From Siderastrea siderea (lineage: Eukaryota; Cnidaria; Anthozoa; Scleractinia; Rhizangiidae): DNA of 64,000 nucleotides. The notes below the pieces were generated by a model. It was not told the DNA's origin. It saw nothing but the letters and a program-made list of their open reading frames with translations, and searched no databases. The stretch covers positions 8,695,453-8,759,452 of the forward strand of contig OZ034978.1 of NCBI GenBank assembly GCA_964030785.1. The letters run 5' to 3'. The position numbers were made by a program, and so were the translations under genes. Numbering within the stretch: the stretch's first letter is position 1; each line of letters starts with the position of its first letter. Positions 55,879 to 64,000 of this stretch are shown here, one piece after another.

Positions 55879-58800
55879 CGACGACAATGATGGTGGTTCA
55901 GGTGATGATGATAGTGATCATGGTGGTAGTGATGATAATGATGATGATGAGGAGGAGGAGGAGGACGAGGATGAGGAGGATGACAATGGTAATATGGTGA
56001 TCGCAATGACTGTCAGTGGTGACGATGAGGCTGATGGCAATTACAATAACTGTTTTTGTCTTTTCTAGATGGAGGAGGCAATGGAAATTGCTGGCCAGGT
56101 ACGTAATAATAGTTGATTAAGTTTCTTGCACACAAGTCATTACATTTTAGTTGTAATCAAATCATTTTGCTCTAATGTTCGTTACATCTGACCTCTTACA
56201 AGGACTTTGTATCACATTTTTCAGCCAGGAGAAGAAGAGGGAATGACAGAAGAAGTCCTGCAGAAGGTATGTTGACATACTCTAGTGTCACAATGACTTG
56301 AATCATACTTAACTTAACCCTTCAAGCCCTGGCATCATTATACAAATTCTCCTTACTGGTCTTTTTACATTTTGTACAGAACTAATTGGGAGAATGTGAT
56401 AAAACATTTAGACTATTCATCATTGGTTATCAATTCCTTAGATCTCACGACCTTTATGTGCTATATTGCACTGATCTGATGAGGACAGATTTGATGCAGA
56501 ACACTAGTAGGGTCTCAAGGGTTAACTCTCAGCAACTTGAAGGAACAGCAGTTTCCCTTTCTTCACTCTGTTATAGTAATCTAGCCCTTCTTAACTCAAA
56601 TTTTCTCAACCACTTCAGATCAATTCTTTTCAGATTGAGTTTAGTTTCATCTACACATTTAAATTTTTTTTTCTTTTTTCTGTGGTGTTGAATTCTGTTT
56701 ATAAAATATAATGTTGTGTCTGGTTTGTCTCCTTTTTATGTCAAATCAGTTCAAGGTGATTTAGAGTTTGCAATTTTTTTGTTCAATTTTTCAGTTGCAA
56801 GACAAGGCTACTCTCCTTACTGCTGAGCGTAAGAAGGTAAGTACTGTGGTACCAGCTGCTGCCAAGTGTCAAGCTCTCCTTGATATTTGAAGTGGTGGAA
56901 ACCGGTTTCATTTATGCCGATCACAAACAGCCACATGTATCTTGTTATTTAATTGCTTAGCCACATAGTTATTGCATATTATGCTCTTGGTTGAATGTAT
57001 ATTTTTGTCAGTTTACCTTTAGGTTAAGGTTGATCACAGTAAAGGAATTGAGCTTTTAGTTACAAGTACATTATTTTTCCAATTTGGGAGCGATTGTAGA
57101 ATGCCCCGCTACTCTCACATGACGTGTTGGAAACCTTTGTAATTTAGGGTGGAAATCATTGCGTTCCATTGTTTTTCAATGAGATGTAAATGAACTGCGG
57201 GGTATTCTGCAATCTAGCCCCAATTTCTAACAGAGCCTTTTCAGCAATGTAAATGTAATATTTCTTTTTTTTTCTTTTAGAGAGGCAAGAAGGTCCCAGA
57301 GGACCTGAGTACAGTGGATGAGATAAGATCTTACAAACCCATCTCATCACATGCAGTAAGTCAAGAACAAAATCAACATTTTAAAAAATTCTGAAAACCA
57401 GCCTTTAGAGGTTATGGATAAATGTCGATCTACAGCTGGGGTCTATCACCTGCAACAGTGTTTAAAAATGATAATTATTACATGTTGAATGGTAAAAGAA
57501 AACACTGACCAGTACTTGGGGTACCAGAATCTCTGATAATTTTGTGTAAAATTTAACAAATAACATTTTTGTGTTAATTTGTCTGTGTAAATAGTCTTAA
57601 ATAACATGGAAACTTCAAACATGGAAAGTTTAAACCTCACTCACATCTCACATCTGAGATGATGTGTCAATCATGATTAACCTCAGGCCATGATTTACCC
57701 ATGGTCACAAAATTATTTTAGAAATCTGTGCATGAAATGAGTTTACAGAAGAAATGCTGACTTGGTAAGATATAAACAATCGCAAAAAAGTGGAAGATCT
57801 GCTAATTTCCTTCAATGCTTTGTAATTATTGTGAGAGAATCAAAAGGGGTGAATCATAGCCAGTAATAATTCACCTGTGAAATCAGCTGAAATATCACTA
57901 CTAGTGGTAGTTTAAAGAGCGATCTATAATTGTGTGAACTTCAAAGTTAGTGTGGTATTCAAAATTGCAGTTAGGTGACCCTTTTGATATTAACTTTGTT
58001 AGGGTCTTCACAGTGCAAGCAACCCAGGAATCTTGGCCTTGGATTTGTTTGCTGCAGACACATCCAGAGTTATCACAGGTTTGTTATGTGAACTTTACGT
58101 ATCCAAACCCAAATTTGACTCTATGCACTGCAGGCAAAAGGGAACCTCCTTGTTTGCAAAAGTAGACCTCATTGTCATGTATGACAATTATTGTTGTTGT
58201 ATGTTCTTTGGGTGACTTGACTGTTGTTCATTTCAGGTGGCCTTGACAAAAATGCGGTTGTATTCTATCGTGATACAGAACAGGTGAGATGTTAAACCTA
58301 CTACCTGTAATTCCCTACATCATTATGCAACTTCTCCCTGATGGTTTCCATACATTTTGTTGAGTATTAGTTGGGAGAAGCTGTTTAATCATCAAGACAA
58401 TTCTTTGGTGATCATTTCCTTGAACTGATATGGAAAATTTGATGCTGATTGTTATTGGGACTTCATCAGCATCAGCATGCATGTTTGCTTTTTTTTTATC
58501 ACAATAAAAATTTAGTATTATGTACTTTCTAGGTTATTGCAACCCTTAAAGGTCACACAAAGAAGGTTACAAATGTTTTGTATCATCCACATGAGGTGAG
58601 TGTTTCTCTAATACTGTGAAAAATCTTTTTAGCTCATGATTACAGGGAATGGCATTTTTCTCAATGTAATATATCAAACTTGAGGAAGAGTGTTTCTTCA
58701 GGATATCCAATCTCCATATTTTTTATATTGACTTCGAGGTGTTTGGGTGCCTGATGAAACACTTTTCCAAGTGTCTAATGTAGCTACTCAAACGATTCAT

Positions 58801-61800
58801 AAATCCTGGAGAAACTCAAAGCAAAATTTTGCAAAATTTTTAACTAACTAAGGTCAGGTATCCAAACCACCATCACGGTAGTGATTTCCTTTGTTTATTA
58901 AATGGGTTTGAGAAGGGATAATTATATAAAGCCTTTTTTGAAGGCTTTGCATGAAGGGCTTGCAAGGTCTGAAAATCATTTAATGGGCTTGATAAGTTTA
59001 GTAGATCAAGTTGTTTTAATTTAAATTTAGACCATCACACACACAATTCTTAAGCATATATTTTTTATTATCCATTACAGGACCTTGGATTTTCAGGATC
59101 AGCTGATGCAACCATCCGAGTGTGGTCCATTCCACAAGCTTCTTGCTCTCACATAATTAAGGTATCAAAATTTTTGGTGTTGATTTTGAGAAAGTAAGGA
59201 ATGGCTGGAGATCATTTGGTTTATGAGGCAGCTGGCTGGGTGGCAGGAACACTAGATTTGTAATCCAGAGGTCACAAGTTCAAATCCGTTTTGACCACCA
59301 GTTGAGGTTGTTTTTTCATAAAGACGAATTCAGCTCCTCAACCATACTTGTTGATAGCCAACTGGTTTGCCCCTGCCATCTGCGGTTTTTTATTGTTGTG
59401 TTAAGTTTGTATTATTTTTTTCTGTTTATTGATTGGAGTGCATGTAAACTCGCTTGGGGTTGCTTCGTCCACATCCACGATAAAGACAGTATCGTAATTT
59501 TATTTTCATTGAGTTACTCTGTATTTTTTTCAGGCACATGACCAAGCTGTTACAGGGCTTAGTCTTCATGCAACAGGTAAGTTGTTTAGTTTGTAAATTT
59601 TTTTCAGACATGTACAAGAGATCAATGGAAACCCATAAAAACAAACTGTAAATTGTATTTTTGTGAATTGTTCTCATCTCCTCATTATCCCGTCCATTAC
59701 TAGAAGATTCCAAACTACAAATCAAATTCTCCATGCACCATCAAAAGAACACATTCCTCTGTGCACAGTTCCCTTCCAGATTTCCCATCTTACTATTAAT
59801 TCTATTTCACGAATTTCTTTGGTACATAAATGTACTTTGTCCTGACACTATTTTGGTTTTACTTTCTTCATCAGGCGACTACCTTCTCAGCTGCTCAACT
59901 GATCAGTACTGGGCATTCTCTGACCTCAGAACAGGCCATGTACTCACAAAATGTCTCTCAGATCCAAACATCAATCAAGGTAATGACAAAAGACCCAAAT
60001 TATTTTAGTAAGGTGTTCCACAGGATCCTAAATCCTGCCATCCCAGCTAATTTCCCATACAATCTTCCCTTGCTGATATTAATTTTAGTAAAGGGGTTAG
60101 TTCCTAAAGAAACTGTAGTGCTGCATCAGCAGGGAAGAAATTGAAAAAAGCTGTCATTTTGAGCATAAGTCCTTCATCATCTGAAGCAAATTCATCAGGG
60201 CAATAAATAGGGCTGAAAGATACTGTAAATAAGTTAATAAGTGGATTATAAACAATACAACTGCGGAATGTCTGTAATAGAGTTGTTTGTATTATAGACA
60301 TGTCCGTAGATAGAGGTTTGACTGTATGGGGGAGGTACTTGAGAATTGTTGCTTTTATATTTCACAGAAGACTCAAGAAGCTAGTAATTCTTCCTTTTCC
60401 ATCTTACAGGTTTGACTTGTGCACAGTTTCATCCTGATGGTCTTATTTTTGGTACTGGAACAAGTGACAGGTTTGTGGAATTATAACGTATGTAAGATCA
60501 AGCTGGTCAGAACTATGAATAGATGCAAGATGTAAAATAGTGATATTCTTACCATGCCGATAAAAAAACCCTGAACACTTTGATTTGATATTGAGGTTTC
60601 TAATTGTGTAGCTACCAGGAAACCACCAATGGTTGGACATGAAACCATAGTTGGCCATTGAAACAGTTTGAAACAGTTGCAACAGTTTGTTGTATCCCTA
60701 CCTTTCTTCTTTTGTTATAAGTGAAGTGGGAATTTGAGCAGTTTAAAAAGAGAGGGGGAGGGGGGGGGGGGGTCAAAGCTGCAAACCCAAAGTTGCTTCG
60801 AACCTCAACAGCTTCAAAACCCAGACAGACGTTCACCTCTGTCTGGTTTCAAAGCTGTGGAGGCTGGATGCAACTTCAAACCTCTCTCTTTTTAAATTGC
60901 TCAAATTTCCACTTCACTGTCATGGAACGAAGGAAAGTAAACGGACATTGAAAAGATTGCAGGAATACAACGAACTGCTTCCACAGGAAAAGCCATTTGC
61001 ACTTCTTTTGCAGTTTCATGTTGCATATAATGGTGGAGCTACACAATTGAAAATGTCCAAATCAAATGAAAGTGTTCACGGTGTTTTGATTTGCCCAGTA
61101 ATTTGGGATTTACCTTTTATTGTTTTCCACTAATTTTGTGTGTTGGTTTTCTAGTGTGATAAAGATCTGGGATTTAAAGGAAGGTGCAAACGTCGCCAAA
61201 TTTCCTGGGCACTCTGGTCCTATTACAGACATTTCCTTCTCAGAAAATGGGTAAGTGGCTATGAACACTCCATCTTAAACTTATACAGACCTCTCCAACG
61301 TATGTTTTCTTGTTGTTATAGTTCTTTTTTTACACCTCCTCAGTTCAGTTATCTGGTATCCTTATATTTTTTTCTTAAAGGGTATGTATATGTATCGAAC
61401 TGTTGTTTTATTATTTCCAGTTACTACTTGGCTACATCTGCCGATGACTCAGTGGTAAAACTGTGGGATCTACGTAAACTGAAAAACTTCAAAACCATTA
61501 CCCTAGAAGATAGATTTGAGGTATGTAGCTGCCGTATACACATACATGTGACAATCCTATTGTACTGCTGATAGCTGATTTTCAGTAGTTGTACACAGTA
61601 TATGCAGGCTAGAGTGGGAAGACAGTTCTGAACTTCCCGCTGGTTCCCAACCAGTCTTTTGTGGCTCCTCCCCACTTGTGGTTTAAACCCTTTAAGCCTC
61701 AGCATCACTGTAGAAATTCTTCTTCTGGTCTCCCTAAATTTTGTTGACTACTAGTCGGGAGAACTTGTTCAAATATCAAGACATTTAACCTCTGGTGATC

Positions 61801-63271
61801 ATTTTCTTAATTCTCATGATCTGTATGTGTTATAATGGACTGATGTGATGGAGAGAAATTTTGATGGTGATCACCACTGGGGCTCAGTGGGTTATAAGAT
61901 GCCCTGTTAGGGTGAATTCCAAATTTCAAGAAGCAACAATGGCAAAAAACTAGTAACAGAACTTCGAATGAAGTTGCGACCCATCTAGCCCTTTGGAATT
62001 TGTGGCACAACGCAATTTAAAGTGAAGACAAGGGATATGGGTGTCCCCTCCCCCCTCCACGCTGGGCCTCTTATGTAAATATAATTTTTCCTCCAGGGTG
62101 ATTATTCATTCTCAGCTGAGACCAAAAAGACTGCAATTAATTTCAAATTGTGCTCAATAAGGGTGTCTAAAAACTGCAACTAATTAATCATTCCTGGGAA
62201 TACACAAATGTATGGGACAAAAAAGGTTTTCAAACTGCTTAGCCAATGAAAAAGCCAGATCTGCCAATCTGCATAAAATTATGAATGATTGCATTAATCA
62301 GTTGACCCTATCCACGCAAAACTATTTATTTAGACATACTTACCATGCACACACACTTAATTACAACACGGAATTTGTTACTTAATGTTAAGTTTTTTTA
62401 TCACCTCACCCTGTATATATTAACTCATTTGAATTTTATTTTCTCACTTGAAAATGATGTCATGGCGACATCGAAACGTTGTGTTTTTTCGCTTATTTTT
62501 ATTCTTAAATGCTTAACAAAATTTAATCTGACTCAAGACTTTTTTTTTTTTGCAGGTTAAAACGCTGAGTTTTGATCAGAGTGGTACATATCTCGCTGTG
62601 GGTGGTTCTGAAATCCAGTAAGTTGGCATGCTCTCTCAAAAATAATGAAATAAATTAGTAAATGGATTTGTAACAACTTTCACCAAACCTTAATTGTTGA
62701 CATGTTGCTTGTTCTTTGCAGAATATATCTGGTCAAACAATGGGAATTGCTTAAGTCGTTTGCAGGTAATTTGGCGTGTATTTTTATATTGTGTTTTATT
62801 ACTTAATTCAAAACTCCCACAAGTGGACACCCTTAAAGGTAAGAACGAGAAAAACTGTATGCAAATGAAGCCGTCCACTTGCTGGAATGTGTAAATGCGG
62901 GGTTTGTATGAAAGTTCCAGCAAACAGCATTTTGTCAAGGCAGCCGACTTGGAATTGTCTGTTTACGAGTGTCCACTCGGAGTGCTTCAACTGTGATGAA
63001 TATTGTACCAGCGATGTTTATATTTTGAACATGTTTTTATATAGTTATCAGGGTTTGCTGTAAATTTAGTTTTATCAATTTTCTAATTTTAATAATGTCT
63101 AACATTGTACCACTTTGCTTTACTTCACTTCACTTTACTGAGCGTTTTAATTATCTTTGTTTTCTTGCTGTAGAACACTCTGACGTGACAACAGGAGTGA
63201 AATTCGGCAAACACGCTTCATTCATCGCCTCAGTTGGCCTTGACCGTCACCTCAAGTTCTACTCACGATAG
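51242..63271 (+). CDS. PRPF19: Pre-mRNA-processing factor 19 (Prp19 E3 ligase)
   Basis: A complete 22-exon gene, 505 aa (human 504). Exons: 51242-51260, 52590-52739, 53431-53507, 54524-54581, 55326-55409, 55510-55574, 56069-56098, 56225-56266, 56795-56836, 57281-57355, 58003-58078, 58237-58283, 58533-58595, 59081-59161, 59534-59576, 59875-59979, 60410-60470, 61155-61250, 61421-61520, 62556-62617, 62722-62765, 63174-63271. Every junction is GT/AG and in phase. The U-box (1-60) has [13 protein letters not shown] and [15 protein letters not shown]. The Prp19 tetramerisation helix (66-135) has [18 protein letters not shown] and [17 protein letters not shown]. An Ala/Pro linker and an acidic segment follow. 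The WD40 propeller (about 215-505) has [15 protein letters not shown] and [14 protein letters not shown], and ends FYSR. It is the scaffold of the NineTeen complex that activates the spliceosome and ubiquitinates Prp3, and it also acts in DNA repair. The start ATG lies in AAAATGGCG, a YY1-like context. Confidence 0.97.
53548..53975. mobile_element. CTCCTTGAA-type MITE in PRPF19 intron 3
   Basis: Starts gcagggttcgtgctactcc and carries many ccttgaaa/cttgaatttt words (ccttgaagtccttgaaaag, actccttgaatttt). It ends with the mirrored actccttgaattttatg and tcagcatggac. CAGGGTTCGTAC...CTTGAA elements are hAT-type MITEs known from many animals. Confidence 0.65.
54187..54420. repeat. TAAGCAACCAC-type repeat in PRPF19 intron 3
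   Basis: The words gcaaccactctcctaagc, aagcaacaaatcccgtaag and taagcgaccactcagtc recur. This is the pattern of a decayed pogo/Tc1-like MITE starting acagtcaaagctctcc. The right end is unclear. Confidence 0.45.
55022..55235 (+). mobile_element. tRNA-derived SINE fragment in PRPF19 intron 4
   Basis: The tRNA-like head ggcctagttttaggacac, ttgcaatccagaggtcc and aagttccgctc is followed by a body with gccaactgctcagcctccc. The head matches the repeat at 59210 (ttgtaatccagaggtcac) in structure. It is a different family from the SINEs at 16741 and 39832. Confidence 0.5.
55755..55995. repeat. Imperfect (GAT)n/(ATG)n microsatellite in PRPF19 intron 6
   Basis: About 240 bp of gatgatgat with interruptions (gatggtgatgat, gacgacgac, gaggaggagg). 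It is open in all three frames on both strands only because of composition. It lies between exons 6 and 7. Confidence 0.95.
56312..56525. mobile_element. AACCCTTTAAGCC-type MITE, copy 2
   Basis: Starts ttaacccttcaagccctgg and ends gtctcaagggttaac. Internal ttgggagaatgtgataaaac and cacgacctttatgtgc match the other copies. It lies in PRPF19 intron 8. Confidence 0.7.
58292..58480. mobile_element. AACCCTTTAAGCC-type MITE, copy 3 (decayed)
   Basis: Internal words cattatgcaacttctccctg, cattttgttgagtattagt, tgggagaagctgtttaatc and tggtgatcatttccttgaac align with copies 2 and 4. The termini are poorly preserved. It lies in PRPF19 intron 12. Confidence 0.55.
59210..59460 (+). mobile_element. tRNA-derived SINE fragment in PRPF19 intron 14
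   Basis: The head contains ggctgggtggcaggaacac, then ttgtaatccagaggtcac and aagttcaaatcc, matching A- and B-box spacing of a tRNA (Thr/Lys-like). The body has gatagccaactggtttgcc, also seen as gccaactgctcagcc at 55185. Confidence 0.6.
60096..60190 (-). repeat. Dispersed repeat fragment, same family as 50570
   Basis: ggggttagttcctaaagaaa, ctgtagtgctgcatcagc and gagcataagtccttcatc correspond word for word with the copy at 50570-50740, in the same orientation. The middle is deleted. It lies in PRPF19 intron 16. Confidence 0.6.
60719..60919. repeat. 200 bp hairpin in PRPF19 intron 17
   Basis: The left arm gtgaagtgggaatttgagc, tttaaaaagagag and gcttcaaaacccagacag is mirrored by the right arm (ctgtctggtttcaaagc, ctctctttttaaa, gctcaaatttccacttcac). 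It centres at about 60828. Arms are about 95 bp and imperfect; the left carries an added G-run. It is a snap-back MITE and an intronic double-stranded RNA candidate. Confidence 0.75.
61683..61893. mobile_element. AACCCTTTAAGCC-type MITE, copy 4
   Basis: Starts aaaccctttaagcctcagc and ends ggggctcagtgggttataa. Internal aattttgttgactactagt, cgggagaacttgttcaaat and ctcatgatctgtatgtg match copies 1-3. It lies in PRPF19 intron 19. Confidence 0.7.
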
Positions 63272-63571
63272 GAAACTACGGCAATCAGTCACACAACTAG
63301 GGACTGTCACGCAACGTGTGGCAACACTTTGTCACACTACCCCAGAATTTTTGGTCACTCTGTCAGGGACCACCGACGAACAAAACTATTAACTAGTGGT
63401 TCTAACAAATGTGACCAGTACTTGTTTCAGTTTTTTCAGCTTTTGTAGAAAAGGAATAGATAGGTTTCGCGGCTTTCGAGTGTGTTTCTAACATTGAAAG
63501 AAAAAGAACATTTCACAAATAACTTTCTCTAACAGTATAAAATTATCAAGTTTCAAGTTTAAGTAGTTCAC
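63272..63571 (+). other. PRPF19 3' flank
   Basis: Presumed 3' UTR with no clean AATAAA. The convergent exon candidate begins at its right end. No other feature is seen. Confidence 0.4.
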
Positions 63572-63700
63572 CTCGTTCTTCAGGTAAATGGGATGAACAC
63601 TGGTGACGTACTTGCCTTTTCTTTTTCCTTCGTGGAGCTCTAAAACAGCTTCAAAGTACATGTATGTGCGTTGCCCTCTGTACATTCCTCTATACACCAT
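63572..63700 (-). CDS. Possible exon of an unidentified minus-strand gene
   Basis: From an ATG at 63700 the frame reads MVYRGMYRGQRTYMYFEAV, then LELHEGKRKGKYVTSVHP, to a good donor AACGAG|GTGAAC. It is 43 codons, phase 0. The composition (aromatic, then basic) looks protein-coding and lacks repeat character. The family is not recognised. The frame stays open upstream into the MITE at 63703, whose inverted end supplies an acceptor-like TTTAGCCAG. It would be convergent with PRPF19. Confidence 0.35.
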
Positions 63701-63702
63701 TA

Positions 63703-63954
63703 GGGCCTGGCTAAATTAGGAAACATTCTTGTGGAAACATTGTTTCCAGACATGTTTCCTTGGGTGGCTAAACTGGGAAACATACGTTTCGGAAGCAAAA
63801 TTTGCGTCTGTGAAGCAAAAATGTTTTTGACTTGATTCAGAAACATTTCCTTGCTTCCAAGACGCAAAATTTGATTCCGCAACATACGTTTCTCGGGCGG
63901 CTAAACTGGGAAAGATTTGCGCCTGCAGCCATGTTTCCCAGTTTAGCCAGGCCC
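63703..63954. mobile_element. MITE, GGGCCTGGCTAAA...TTTAGCCAGGCCC
   Basis: Terminal inverted repeats GGGCCTGGCTAAA, with the words taggaaacat/atgtttccca next to them. Internal ggaaacatacgtttc and gcggctaaactgggaaa copies make the interior repetitive. It is about 250 bp and non-coding. The left flank is TTA, the right flank has diverged (ACG). Confidence 0.75.
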
Positions 63955-64000
63955 ACGTTTTCCCGCCATTTTTTCCCGCGCTTTCCACGGGGTGGCAATC

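Noticed and set aside
55686..56006. Poly-His and poly-Met open frames on opposite strands
   Set aside because: Compositional reading of the GAT/ATG microsatellite in PRPF19 intron 6.

Overview
The window is animal nuclear DNA: low GC, multi-exon genes with GT/AG introns, short exons and a high density of inverted-repeat transposons and tRNA-derived SINEs. Four gene models could be read through, one of them without a resolved 3' end. They match conserved metazoan families, and the repeat families plus a HEPN/coiled-coil gene point to a cnidarian, most likely a stony coral. That placement is inference; no search was run.

Layout. 1-2.9 kb: simple repeats and unassigned DNA. 2.9-15.8 kb: a minus-strand gene with a HEPN-like first exon and a coiled-coil second exon. 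Its large introns hold a TTAA-flanked THAP-encoding transposon (4.6-6.9 kb), two or more MITEs, and a 4.2 kb terminal-inverted-repeat (TIR) element with further elements nested inside (10.0-14.3 kb). 16.7-30.6 kb is a transposon graveyard. It holds a SINE, a TIR element containing a 1.9 kb near-perfect palindrome, and a decayed Ty3/gypsy retrotransposon whose integrase region is split by a 6 kb DNA transposon that itself contains two more inverted-repeat elements. 31.4-33.5 kb: a duplicated upstream segment, then an intronless ASPHD-type aspartyl/asparaginyl beta-hydroxylase-domain gene (+), followed at once by a TAA-flanked MITE.

37.8-45.4 kb: a seven-exon Deltex E3 ubiquitin ligase gene (-; WWE-WWE-RING-DTC, 470 aa). 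It is head-to-head with a three-exon CCDC92 orthologue (+, 401 aa, 45.7-48.7 kb), and the two start codons are about 360 bp apart with divergent CCAAT boxes. 51.2-63.3 kb: a complete 22-exon PRPF19 gene (+, 505 aa; U-box, Prp19 coiled coil, WD40), with MITEs, SINE fragments, a microsatellite and a hairpin in its introns. The right edge holds a possible minus-strand exon that starts almost exactly where a MITE ends.

The genes do not form a pathway. Deltex and PRPF19 are both ubiquitin ligases but act separately (Notch/endosomal versus spliceosome/DNA damage). The main points of interest are the nested transposon architecture, the long palindrome, the THAP-encoding element, the HEPN gene and the shared Deltex/CCDC92 promoter.
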